This document shows, piece by piece, positions 9,851-19,500 of a DNA stretch of 64,000 nt. Each line of letters starts with the position of its first letter. Position 1 is the stretch's first letter. Source of the stretch: Neisseriaceae bacterium (GTDB taxonomy: Bacteria; Pseudomonadota; Gammaproteobacteria; Burkholderiales; Neisseriaceae); NCBI GenBank assembly GCA_016864895.1, contig CP046107.1, forward strand, positions 1,371,741 to 1,435,740, written 5' to 3'. The translations under genes were made by a program, and so were the position numbers. A model generated the notes under the pieces. That model was not told where the DNA came from and did no database searches. It saw nothing but the letters and a program-made list of their open reading frames with translations.

Positions 9851-10192
9851 ATGAAAGAAAGAATTATAATACCGAGTAATCGTGATGATTATGAATATCC
9901 AGAATACTTTCAAGAAAAAGATGAAAGTTATCCAGATTATCAAATTAGATTAAGAAAACAAAAAGAAGAAGTATATAGTTCATTGCCTATAAATACAGAA
10001 GAAAGCGACAATAGAGTAGATGAGATAGTAAGTCATTTAGATCATGTGGACAGTATTCGTATGGCATATGAGCCTTTGTATAGAGAAGCTAGAGAAGCAA
10101 AGATGTATCATCGTCCCATAGAAGAAGTAAAAGAAAAGTACAGAAAAGCTGGGTTGGATTGGGATGAATTGGTAGGTAGTAAATGGGAATAA
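9851..10192 (+). CDS. hypothetical protein paired with zeta toxin, candidate antitoxin
   Basis: A 113-residue, strongly charged, mostly helical protein starting MKERIIIPSNRDDY, with a good ribosome site (GAAAGGAG, 7 bases upstream). The last 10 bases overlap the start of the large zeta-family gene, so the two are co-translated like a toxin-antitoxin pair. It has no recognisable DNA-binding motif and no similarity I can see to the 71-residue protein at 4858. Function unproven; the antitoxin role is inferred from gene order. Confidence 0.5.
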   Translation: MKERIIIPSNRDDYEYPEYFQEKDESYPDYQIRLRKQKEEVYSSLPINTEESDNRVDEIVSHLDHVDSIRMAYEPLYREAREAKMYHRPIEEVKEKYRKAGLDWDELVGSKWE

Positions 10193-11382
10193 AAATTAAT
10201 AAAAGAGGTTTCCCAAATGATAAGAACCTTGATAAAACGGAAGATAGGATTATTAAACAAGTTGAAGCCAACCCAGCTAAATATTTAGCTGATTATGACG
10301 AACTCCCTGATTTGAAAGATTATAACGGAAGGTATGTTAATTCAGATCAATTCAAAGAATTGTTTAGTGAATTTACGCAAAGTAAAGCCAGTAGAGCTTA
10401 TTATAATAATGCTGTACATAATTCGGCAGCTTGTTTATCTTCATTAAAATACGATGAGGTCCTAGCCAAAGATGATGGAAATAAAAATAAAGTTGTCATT
10501 GTTACAGGTATTCCAGGGGCAGGTAAAACAAAAAGTATTGATGAGGAAATTGATAAAAAGAATGTTAAATTGATTTTTGAAGGCCAATTATCCAATCCAG
10601 AAAATGGAGGTTTTGATAAAATCCAAAAAGCGTTGGATAAGGGGTATAAAGTCAAAATTGTAGTTGCACATCGGCCACCAGAGCAAGCATTGGATAATAT
10701 CTATCACCGTATTAGAACCTATGGACGTGGTGCTTCTATTGCAGCTATGGCAAATATTCAAGGCAATCTACCAGATGGATTAAATAAAATAAATAAAAGA
10801 TTTCCCAATCAAACTCAATTGGTTATAAAAAAATTAGATGGTTGGGATATGTCCACTCAAATAAAGGGTTGGGATAAATTAGAACAATTAAAAGAATTTG
10901 GGAATAGTAAAGAAATTAGAGATAAATTAAGTGATAAGCTTGTTAAAGATTATTTAGATGGAAAAATTGATGACAAGATATTTTTAAGTATTGCACCAGG
11001 AGGAAAGCATTTTTACATGCTTAAGGACGTTGGTAAGTGGGATAAAAAAGGGTGCTATACAATTAATCCAGAGTTTAGAGAGTTAGCTAGTGTTGAGTCT
11101 CTAAATTCATCTAGTAACGAAATGAAAGTGGCCTTATCCGATTCTTTTCAGGTCAATAAAGCTGAAAAAGAATATCAAAATTTATACAATAAACTTAGTA
11201 ATTTAGAGAAAAATAATTTTCTAGGATATGAAAAAGAGGTTAAAGATTTAACAAAGGATTTATCTCCTAATTTAAAAACAAAAGCATTACTTAATTTCTA
11301 TACAGAACAGCGAAAGCAAATAGAGAGTAAAGATAATACTATTGTCATGGAGCGTAGTCCTCAAACGGGAATGGAACGATAA
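10183..11382 (+). CDS. zeta-toxin-like P-loop protein with N- and C-terminal extensions
   Basis: A 399-residue protein. About 100 residues precede a P-loop VTGIPGAGKTKS (Walker A G109-T116, K115). The next strand carries FEGQL (E133), then a long zeta-like region (VVAHRPPEQALDNIYHRIRTYG) with several arginines and a 90-residue charged tail. The D-x-x-R substrate motif that normally follows Walker A in zeta toxins is not visible, so the substrate may differ or the kinase may be atypical. Coupled to the 113-residue gene upstream by a 10-base overlap; inside the tRNA-integrated segment. Zeta clan membership is likely; toxicity is inferred. Confidence 0.65.
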   Translation: MGIKINKRGFPNDKNLDKTEDRIIKQVEANPAKYLADYDELPDLKDYNGRYVNSDQFKELFSEFTQSKASRAYYNNAVHNSAACLSSLKYDEVLAKDDGNKNKVVIVTGIPGAGKTKSIDEEIDKKNVKLIFEGQLSNPENGGFDKIQKALDKGYKVKIVVAHRPPEQALDNIYHRIRTYGRGASIAAMANIQGNLPDGLNKINKRFPNQTQLVIKKLDGWDMSTQIKGWDKLEQLKEFGNSKEIRDKLSDKLVKDYLDGKIDDKIFLSIAPGGKHFYMLKDVGKWDKKGCYTINPEFRELASVESLNSSSNEMKVALSDSFQVNKAEKEYQNLYNKLSNLEKNNFLGYEKEVKDLTKDLSPNLKTKALLNFYTEQRKQIESKDNTIVMERSPQTGMER

Positions 11383-11465
11383 TGTATTTGAAAGAGATAA
11401 ATATGGAGACAAAGATTTTCCCAGATAATTTGGTAGAGATTTTTAATGCAAAGCTAGAAGAATAA
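11382..11465 (+). CDS. 27-residue ORF overlapping the zeta-like stop
   Basis: ATG at 11382 overlaps the previous TAA by one base; the peptide begins MYLKEINMETKIF and ends at TAA 11463. It may be a short coupled peptide, the N-terminus of a truncated gene, or chance. Confidence 0.2.
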   Translation: MYLKEINMETKIFPDNLVEIFNAKLEE

Positions 11466-11489
11466 TTTAAACATACTAGTAGAATTACC

Positions 11490-11630
11490 ATGAATGATAA
11501 AAAAGAAATTATAGAATTGTTTCCTGATGGGAAAGTGGTTGTTATTTGTAATAAAGATGGGAATACTATTAATGAAATCACAGCCTATATAGAACATGGA
11601 TATGAGAAGATTTATTGTCATGACAACTAA
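11490..11630 (+). CDS. 46-residue small protein before a truncated P-loop gene
   Basis: ATG 11490 to TAA 11628. The peptide (starts MNDKKEIIELFPDGK) overlaps the start of the next P-loop fragment by 11 bases, the same coupling seen at 5063. It may be the small partner, or the C-terminal piece of the partner, in a third zeta-type module. Not recognised by motif; the downstream partner is broken. Confidence 0.35.
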   Translation: MNDKKEIIELFPDGKVVVICNKDGNTINEITAYIEHGYEKIYCHDN

Positions 11631-11715
11631 ACCTATCGCTATATTTTTTATGGGGGCTAGTGGCTCTGGAAAGTCATCTATTAGAGATAGTATTGTTAAT
11701 AGTTTACTTGTTTAA
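11620..11715 (+). pseudogene. truncated zeta-type P-loop gene, N-terminal fragment
   Basis: ATG 11620 begins MTTKPIAIFFMGASGSGKSS, a clear Walker A (GASGSGKS), and stops after 31 codons at TAA 11713. After it the sequence switches to a minus-strand pseudogene, so the rest is deleted rather than frame-shifted. Very likely the N-terminus of a zeta/AAA-like kinase of a third module. Confidence 0.5.
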
Positions 11716-12049
11716 GGGGTAAAACGGTAAATATTTTTTTAGCTCATCAATATGTTCATATAAATCATCTGATATGATTTTATCCCAATGGATCTATACC
11801 CTCTCTTCTAGAAAATTTAGCGGCGGGTATAACATCAGAATCTCCAGCGAATAATATAATTTTTGAAATTTGTTTTTTTAAAGCAAGCGAACAAATGTCT
11901 AATCCCATTTTCATATCAACACCTTTTTGCTTATATTCAAGATATACATCATTTTCTGTTAGTTGGTCAAAAGTTATTTTCTTGTTAAATAAATCTTTTA
12001 ATTTATTTGTAGAAATCTTCCAATCTATGTTTATAAAGCTAAATTGATT
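11716..12049 (-). pseudogene. NYN-domain (LabA/DUF88-like) protein remnant
   Basis: Read on the minus strand from 12049: a start-less frame of about 89 codons contains YKQKGVDMKMGLDICSLAL and ILFAGDSDVIPAAKF. These match the conserved K-G-V-D...D and G-D-S-D...P motifs of NYN-domain (PIN-like) nucleases. The frame stops at 11780-11782, but a shifted frame continues with ISDDLYEHIDELKKYLP, the usual family C-terminus, so one indel has killed it. The N-terminus is cut off at the 48-bp tRNA-end repeat. Family call is by motif; cargo role unknown. Confidence 0.65.
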
Positions 12050-12097
12050 GGACTCATAATCCCTTGGTCGTAGGTTCGATTCCTACCAGACCCACCA
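12050..12097 (+). repeat. att-like direct repeat, copy 2 (displaced tRNA 3' end)
   Basis: Matches 9157-9204 at 47 of 48 positions, including the CCA. It lacks the 5' half of a tRNA, so it is not a second gene. It marks the right end of the 9205-12097 segment and the left end of whatever entered with the recombinase at 12166. Confidence 0.85.
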
Positions 12098-12165
12098 TTT
12101 TTGAGAAAGTGTAGGGTGTTTTTATTCTTAAGTTTATTTTGCAATTTTTTCTCTTTCTACATTAT

Positions 12166-12725
12166 CTATTTATTTACTTTTACTTTTAAATCTTGAAATC
12201 GAAATGGTGATTTTTTAATTCCTAATAATTTTCCGGCTTTATCTAGTCCGAGTCTAAAGACCGGATAACTTAGTAGATAGTGATTTTTTGTAAATAAAAA
12301 TATCCATGTGTGTTGACCTTTATAGATATAATTCATTTTACAACATCCTGAAGAGAACTAATCAATTTAATTCGTATTTGTTGTCCCTGTTTTATTCTAT
12401 TTCGCCCATAATTCACCATTTTCAATATCAGGTAACATTATTTCGAATTAGTTTTTTAGCTTATTCATAAAATTTTCAGAAACTTTTATCTGTCATAGGA
12501 ACATCACGTCCAGTTTTTTAAAACCTGTAACTGGGCGACAAGAATTTCTTTATCTGTCTAACCTACTCTCAAACTTTATTATAGGATTGTCTTGTTTTCT
12601 GTTGGCTCTTATTTTGTTGGTTTATTTTCTTTAATTTAAGTATGTTTGAATATTAATGCGTTGAATATCGTTTATTGTTGTAGGTGTGTTAATAAAGAAT
12701 TCTAAAATTTTCTCTAAATTTATGT
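12166..12725 (-). pseudogene. tyrosine recombinase (phage-type integrase) remnant
   Basis: Pieces in several minus-strand frames follow integrase order. Core-binding domain: ILEFFINTPTTINDIQRIN and later TNKIRANR. Linker: PVTGFKK and TGRDVPMTDKSF. Catalytic domain: IENGELWAK, KTGQQIRIKLISSLQDVV, and finally YPVFRLGLDKAGKLLGI with PFRFQDLKVKVNK, where integrases normally have F-x-x-R-D-L-R-x-K. The gene is broken by multiple frameshifts and stops and seems to have lost the first catalytic arginine segment. It lies 69 bases from the second tRNA-end repeat, where an integrase gene of a tRNA-targeting element is expected. Confidence 0.75.
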
Positions 12726-13116
12726 CTATTTATATCTCAAAAAATGAATCAGTAGAATGTATTATGATCAGTCATAAAACTTTAGTCACATGGGTTAAAT
12801 ACAATACATATTCGTAAGGTTGATTAATTTAAGAGATCAGCCATGGTTATAAATTATAAAAGTTAGAACTTGGGATGTTTATCTGATAGACTTTTAAGAG
12901 TGTTTTAGAAAATTCAGTGGGTAAAAAGTGACTTCTTTATAATACATGTCACTTATTTTAGTGAAGAGCAATAACAATCAATACAATATTTAGAAAAACT
13001 TCAATCACTATCTTTTAGTCAGAGTAAGAAGTGGATAGGGTAATAACAAGAGAAGTATCTGTGAACTAAATTTATAGGTTATACTCAGAGATATTTTGAT
13101 CTCGTGAGAAAAAAAC
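12726..13116. other. intergenic stretch before the GHKL-nuclease gene
   Basis: AT-rich DNA between the integrase remnant and the ATPase gene. I see no gene and no clear promoter; it presumably holds the promoter of the downstream gene. Confidence 0.4.
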
Positions 13117-15147
13117 ATGGAAACGAATTTAGAAGGATTGCTTAATGACTTAAAACTGCCAAAAAACAAAGCGTTAATCCCGTTATTTGAAGCTATTGCA
13201 AACAGTTTGGATGCTATTGATGAATGCGAGGATGGATGTGAGAATCACCAAATTATAATTAATTTTTTAGCAAATAATGATCTAATCACTACGCCGAGTG
13301 AAAATAATCGTTTTTCTATAATTGATGGTTTTTCTGTATCAGATACAGGTATGGGGTTAAATGCAAAAAACTATCAAGCTTTTAATGAGGCCTATACAAG
13401 GAGGAAAATTGACCTAGGAGGCAAAGGTGTTGGTCGATTCATGTATTTGAAAGTATTTGATAAAGTTGAAGTCGAAAGCTACTACAAGGAAGATAATCAA
13501 TATTTACTTAGAAAATTTAAGTTTAACAGGCAAGGAATTAGTCGAGAACCTTTGGATTATAATTGCAAGATTAATACAAGAAAAACTACTATTACTATTA
13601 ATAGAATTAAGGATGAGTATCGAAACTATTGGCAGAAAGAATTAGCAGTGTTTGCTGAAGAAATTATTCAACACTTTTTTATAAGATTCATTTTTAATAA
13701 ATATCCAAAAATATTCCTTAAGCATTTTAAAGGTGGATCAATAGAATTAACAGAAGAATTCAAGGAAAATTTATTGTTTCAAACTAGTGAAAGAAATTTT
13801 GACTTTGATAATTATTCTTTTTCAATATTGATTCACAAACAACAAAAATATACAAAGCAAGAATATACTTTTTGTGCCAGTGGCCGTGAAGTAGAAAAAC
13901 ATGAACTAAAATCATTGTTACCTTATTTCCCTGAAAAATTTACTGATAATCAAGGAGCTGATTATTACGTAAAAATTTATATTTCGGGGAAATATTTTGA
14001 TGATCGAGTTGAGAGAGAGAGAATAGATATATTATTTAAAGCAGCTGATGATAATGATACCACTTGCATTAATAGAGATGATTTTGAGAATAAATTAAGG
14101 ATGGAGCTCTTAAATGAATTTCAAGAACAATTAAAAGATATCAATGAGTCTAAAATAAAAAGAATTCAAGAATTTGTCAAAAATGAAGCTCCTGAATATA
14201 TATTTCTTTTACATGAAAAATATAGAACACGGCTAGAAAATGAAACATCGCCCTATGCAGATAATACAAAATTAGAGATACAGTTGCTACACATTAGAAG
14301 ATCTATTGAAGATACGGTTCGAGAAAAAGGAAAAAATATTGAAGCTAAAATGGATACAGTCGCTTATGAAGAATACAAAAAGGAGCTCGATGAATATATT
14401 GAAAATATTAATGATATAGGTAAAGCTGATTTAGCAAGGTATGTGGTTCATAGAAAAATAATTATTGATTTATTTGAAAAAAATCTTAAAATAAGAAAGT
14501 CGGGGAATAAGGACGGGGATTCCTACCAATTGGAAAGCGTATTGCATAATATGATATTTCCTATGGGGAAAACTTCTAGGGATATCTTCTTGGAACAACA
14601 AAATCTATGGATGATAGATGAACGTTTAAGTTTTCATTCTATTTTAACTTCCAATAAAAAATTGAAAACTATAGAAGGTTTGAACAGTGCATCTGATAAG
14701 GCGCCTGATATATTGATTAATTTTTATGATTCCCGAGTAGGGCTTTCTGAAGTATCTGAAAGCGGTACTAATCAGAGTGGATCTATTGTTATTATAGAAT
14801 TCAAAAGACCAGGTCGTGATGATTATAAACATCAAGATTCCTCAAGGAATCCGTGTCTTCAACTTGTTCAATACATATTGCAAATTAGGGATGGCAAGGA
14901 GGTAAGTATAGATGGAAGGCCAATTAAAATGGACAATCTTAGGTTTTATGCCTTTTTGATTGCAGATATTACGCCATCTTTAGAGTATATTTTAAAGATT
15001 GACTATAAGAAGATGACAGATAATGGTGGTTACTACAGATACATCGATAACATTAACACTTATATTGAAGTTATTTCTTATGACAAGCTATTAGAGGATG
15101 CAAAAAAGAGAAATGATATTTTATTTAAAAAGTTAGGGCTCAAATAG
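13117..15147 (+). CDS. GHKL ATPase fused to PD-(D/E)XK nuclease, candidate defence protein
   Basis: An intact 676-residue protein. N-terminal GHKL (Hsp90/MutL/MORC-type) ATPase: N box EAIANSLDA (N29), G1 box DTGMG (D76, G78), G2 box GGKGVGR (101-107). A mixed middle with a charged helical stretch near 340-440 follows. The C-terminal domain carries APDILINF (P530, D531) and VIIEFKRPGR (E561, K563), a PD-(D/E)XK nuclease core. MutL/MORC-type ATPases joined to or beside restriction-type nucleases are known from bacterial conflict systems. It stands alone next to an integrase remnant in a tRNA hotspot. Proposed action: ATP-gated DNA cleavage against invading DNA. The domains are seen; the role is inferred. 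Confidence 0.8.
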   Translation: METNLEGLLNDLKLPKNKALIPLFEAIANSLDAIDECEDGCENHQIIINFLANNDLITTPSENNRFSIIDGFSVSDTGMGLNAKNYQAFNEAYTRRKIDLGGKGVGRFMYLKVFDKVEVESYYKEDNQYLLRKFKFNRQGISREPLDYNCKINTRKTTITINRIKDEYRNYWQKELAVFAEEIIQHFFIRFIFNKYPKIFLKHFKGGSIELTEEFKENLLFQTSERNFDFDNYSFSILIHKQQKYTKQEYTFCASGREVEKHELKSLLPYFPEKFTDNQGADYYVKIYISGKYFDDRVERERIDILFKAADDNDTTCINRDDFENKLRMELLNEFQEQLKDINESKIKRIQEFVKNEAPEYIFLLHEKYRTRLENETSPYADNTKLEIQLLHIRRSIEDTVREKGKNIEAKMDTVAYEEYKKELDEYIENINDIGKADLARYVVHRKIIIDLFEKNLKIRKSGNKDGDSYQLESVLHNMIFPMGKTSRDIFLEQQNLWMIDERLSFHSILTSNKKLKTIEGLNSASDKAPDILINFYDSRVGLSEVSESGTNQSGSIVIIEFKRPGRDDYKHQDSSRNPCLQLVQYILQIRDGKEVSIDGRPIKMDNLRFYAFLIADITPSLEYILKIDYKKMTDNGGYYRYIDNINTYIEVISYDKLLEDAKKRNDILFKKLGLK

Positions 15148-16556
15148 AATTGTAATCTAATCAAAACGTTGGTATCCTCCTTTACCTAGAAAAGGGGGGG
15201 GTAATGTAGTGGTAGTTACTTAGAATGTTACCAAGCCTACTTTTTAATTAAAGAAGTAATAAAGGGTAATTAAATTATACTTAGTAGATTGCAACTAGTT
15301 GTAAATAAATGAGGCTATATGTGCAATTTACAGCAAGGTAAAATGAAATCAAGCTTAACAATCATGTGATTGCTTCTGCGGGGAAGTAGTCTCGTTATTA
15401 ATAATAATTTTGTCAGAATATAAATTGTCACAGGAAACGGAATAAGAATCCTGAAAGTGTGGGATATCTAACTGATACCATATTAAGAATTAAATCTAGG
15501 AAAATGTCTACAAAAAGAGTTGATTGAAAGAAAACTATTTGGTTTACTGAAGTATGGTATGGCTATGTATGTTGATAAATGATAAAAATTTAAGTAAACA
15601 GATTAATGACTTAATAGGGATATCGGAAGGATGTATCATATAGATGTAGGGCTGGTTAAGGGGATAGGTAACCCAGAACTGTTGACACATAATTTGGTAG
15701 ATTTTTTGTCAAATGATATCGTCAACTTTGAGATAAGAATTATTTACAGCGTCTCTTAGCTCAATCTTTCAAACTGTATGAGTTTCACTCTTTTTTTATA
15801 ATTCAATAAAATAACTTAATTTATTATCCTCTTTATGTGTTTGCGTGGTGCTGCTTTAAAACTTAAAACTTTTTACCCATGAGATGACTTACTAAAATTT
15901 TGGTTCATATTATTAGTTTGAATTTTTAATTTCTTAGGATTGTTTACTCTCCTAAGTCACAGATTATTCTATCTAAATATGGAACATACCCTTCTTTTTT
16001 TTATCTTAACATTTCAAGATTAATCGCTGTTGATTTATAACCTTTGTCCTGTATGCTCTCACTTTGAGCTTACATATAATCAGTTGTTTGAATTTAGCTG
16101 TACTTGGTAATTTTTATCCCAACCTTCATGATATACATATGATTGAAGGAGCAATTAAGTCATCAGATACTGCTAATTTTTCTTAACAAAATAAGCATAT
16201 TGATAAAGGAATTGATTTTTTTAATAGTAATTATAGTAATGGTGATCATTTAAAAGAACTGTAACTACTGATGGTTGAATTGTTGCAACATGACAAAGAA
16301 TTAAATAAGGCACTTAACCATGTATTAAACACCTTAGAAAAACCTGATTAATTAAATGAATAATATTGTAAAAAAATAACAGGTTGATGAATAAAGATTG
16401 TTAATCAAATTGGCTGATAATTATATTTGATGAAAATGAATACGGGTATCTGGAATGCAATTTTTTATCCAGTTTCCGGTACGATAGGTTCCAAAAGTGT
16501 TTTCGATAAGTAGAAATTTGTTAAAATGAAAAACTTTAAAACTTCAAGATAAGTGT
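15148..16556. other. 1.4 kb decayed stretch upstream of smc
   Basis: No intact gene. It includes a run of eight G (15194-15201) shortly after the GHKL-nuclease gene and a readable dead frame at 16088-16351. Other short frames (such as one containing GLVKGIGNPELLTHNLVDF near 15630-15760) look protein-like but are unrecognised. The right boundary of the inserted DNA is probably here; I found no third copy of the tRNA repeat. Confidence 0.4.
16088..16351 (+). pseudogene. unrecognised decayed coding sequence upstream of smc
   Basis: One continuous frame begins around LNLAVLGNFYPNLHDIHMIE. It is interrupted by two TAA codons without frameshift and ends HDKELNKALNHVLNTLEKPD before TAA 16349. The even amino-acid composition across both stops argues for a gene killed by nonsense mutations. 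Family unknown. Confidence 0.35.
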
Positions 16557-19500
16557 ATGCGCCTTAGTCAAATTAAGCTTTCTGGATTTAAATCTTTCCC
16601 TGACAATATTAATATTTCTGTACAGGGTAATATTGTGGCAGTGGTAGGCCCTAATGGTTGTGGGAAAAGTAATTTAATTGACGCTGTTCGTTGGGTGTTG
16701 GGTGAATCTTCTGCCAAACATTTACGTGGTGAAAATATGCAGGATGTGCTTTTCAATGGTACCAATAATAGAAAAATGGTGTCTAGATCTTCTGTGGAAT
16801 TAGTGTTTGATAATTCCAAATATTCTTTAAAGGGGGCATGGGGTCAGTATACAGAAATTTCAGTTAAGCGCATTCTTACTAGACAAGGGGATTCTAGCTA
16901 CTGGATTAATAATCATAAAGTTCGAAAAAAAGATATTACTGATTTATTCTTAGGAACGGGGTTGGGGGCTAGGGGATATGCAGTGATTGAGCAAGGAATG
17001 ATTTCCGAAATTATTGAGGCAAAACCAGAGTCTTTAAGAGCTTATATTGATGAAGTAGCAGGCATTTCAAAATATAAAGAACAAAGAAAAGAAACAGAGA
17101 ATCGTTTAAAATTAACTCAAGAAAATTTAGGAAGAATTAGTGATTTAAAGCAGGAGCTATGGAACCAATGTCAAAAACTTGGTACTCAAGCTAAAAAAGC
17201 TCAAAAATATCAGAGGATTGAATCTGAATTAAAATATATTCAAAATATGTTAGTAGCCTCTCAGTTACGTATTACTTTGGGAAAGTTAGAAGGTTATCAA
17301 CAGAAACAGAATCAAGAAAAGGAAAAACTACTCAAAATAGAGCAATCCATTAAATCAATAAAAGAAGATAATTATCAGATTCAGTTACAAGAGTATGATA
17401 TACAATCAAAAATAGATGATATACATCAGAAAATATCAAAAATAAATGAAGAGGTTATTGGTTTACAGACAGCATTAAAATTTAAAGAAAAAGAATTATT
17501 TCGTATTCAAACAGAGAAAAAAAATATTCATTTGGAGTTGCAAGAATTAAACAAAACCATACAAGACAACGAGTCTAGTTTATCCCAATTCAATATTCTC
17601 TTAGAAGAAAAAGAGTTAATATTTGAAAACTTGGTCAGTGAATTAAGTCAATTATACACCCATTTGAGCAAGATTGAACAACATTTCGAGCAACAAGAGA
17701 TTCTATATAATGGGGTAAAATCAGAAATTCGTCATAATAAACATACTTTACAGGCAAGGAATGAGTCTCTTCAAAGAAATTTTCTTGAAATACAAAAACT
17801 AACAGAACAATTACAACGCCAAGAGCAAAAAACACAAGAGAAAGTATTATTGGATTTAACTGAATATGAAACTAAGTTGAAAATATTATTAGAATCTTTG
17901 ACAGAAAAGACAGAACATATAGATCGTCTAGACAAAGAATACTTGAATTTACAAGTCAGTATAAAAGAAAATAATGAGCAGATTCATAAACATAATGATG
18001 AATTAATTGCTTTGGACGTGGAATTAAATATTTTGAACCAACGTCTGCAAAGGATTAAAGAAAAACATAATGGTTTTTGGAATCAATTTCCCGAATTACC
18101 ATCATCACCGTTGTGTGAACTTTTGACAATAAGGGATAAATGGGAAAAGGCTTTGAGTATTTATTTAGGTGAACGATTACTTGCTCGAGTATGTGTAATA
18201 ATTCCCTTTATCCCAACTGAAATAAAAAACCCTGCTGTTTGGATTAATCAATTACCACCTGAAATGTCCACCTCGGTTACAGAAGACTCGATAATACAAT
18301 ATGTTGCTTGTAATGATGAAATAATGCCATTGATCAAGTTGTGGTTAGGAAAGGTTAGATGTGTTAACTCATTAGAAGAAGGATTACGAAAACAGTCTTT
18401 ACTACGAGAGGGCGAATTATTTTTAACACCCGATGGAATCGTAGTTGATAAGTATGCTGTATATTTAGAAGGTGAAAATCAAGAAGACTTAGTTTTAAAT
18501 TTGCAGAATCACTTAAGTGTATTGAATCCTAAAAAAGAGAAATTAGTACAGGTCATTACTCGTTATAAGCAACAATTGTTTGAACTCAAAAAGAAACAAG
18601 AGTCTTTATTAGCAGAGAAAAATCAAGTCCAATATCAAAAAGAATACATTCAAGATCAACTGACTAAAACCAAACAAGTGATCGTAGAAAGTAAAGCTAA
18701 AAATGAATTACAACAGCAGTTTCTAAAGGATGTACAAGCTGAAATACACAATTTAAAAAAACAAAAAGAATTATTACAAGCCAGACAAAAGGAATTAGAA
18801 TCAGAAGTAAGTCATGTTGAAAGCATTTTAAATCAAGATAATATCAGAATTATCCAGATTGAAAAAGACTATTTATATTTAAAAAAGTCTATTAAGGATG
18901 GGCAACAAGATTTGTTAATATGCGAAAAAAACAAAAATCAGCTAGAGTTAGAATTGACGAACCTAAAAAATTGTATTGGAAATGTTAGTAAAAATTTAAA
19001 TTCGGCCAGACAAAAAACCATTGCTCTTACCCAAAAAAATGAACAATTGCAGGTCGAGGATACTTTATCCATTGATGATTATCAAAAAAGAATTATACAA
19101 TTATCTGATAATAAACAAAGGATCGATGTAATATTGGCTTCTCTAGAAGAAGAGCTCCAAATGTTACGTACTCAAAAGAATGCAATGCAATCATCTTTGG
19201 CGCAAAAAGAAATCATGAAAAGTGTTATGGAACGTGATATACATGCCTATGAGTTAAAAATTCAACAACAAACAATTTATAAAAATCAATACATGGAGAC
19301 CTTGCAGGCAAAAAAACTGAATGTATCTGAGTTAGTGGCATTAGATGATCAAAATGATTATAATGTGCAGGAGTTATCCGATAAGGTCTCTTTACTAACG
19401 GAGCAGTTAAAAGCACTTGGTACAGTTAATTTAAGGGCTGTAGGTGAGCTAACAGAATTAGAAGAGCGTTATCATTTGTATCGTGATCAATACGAAGATG

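Larger units (their letters stand above)
9205..12097. mobile_element. 2.9 kb tRNA-integrated segment bounded by 48-bp direct repeats
   Basis: The interval between the intact tRNA and its displaced 3' copy. Cargo: a dead PD-(D/E)XK restriction endonuclease gene, a two-gene zeta-toxin module, a fragment of another, and a NYN-domain pseudogene cut at the right end. No recombinase gene lies inside, so the segment is either a deletion remnant or was moved in trans. A recombinase pseudogene lies just outside, beyond the second repeat, suggesting two elements stacked at the same site. Boundaries are read directly; mobility is inferred. Confidence 0.75.

Noticed and set aside
12050-12097. A second tRNA gene
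   Set aside because: Only the 3' part from the anticodon stem onward is present; no acceptor 5' strand or D arm. It is the displaced att copy.
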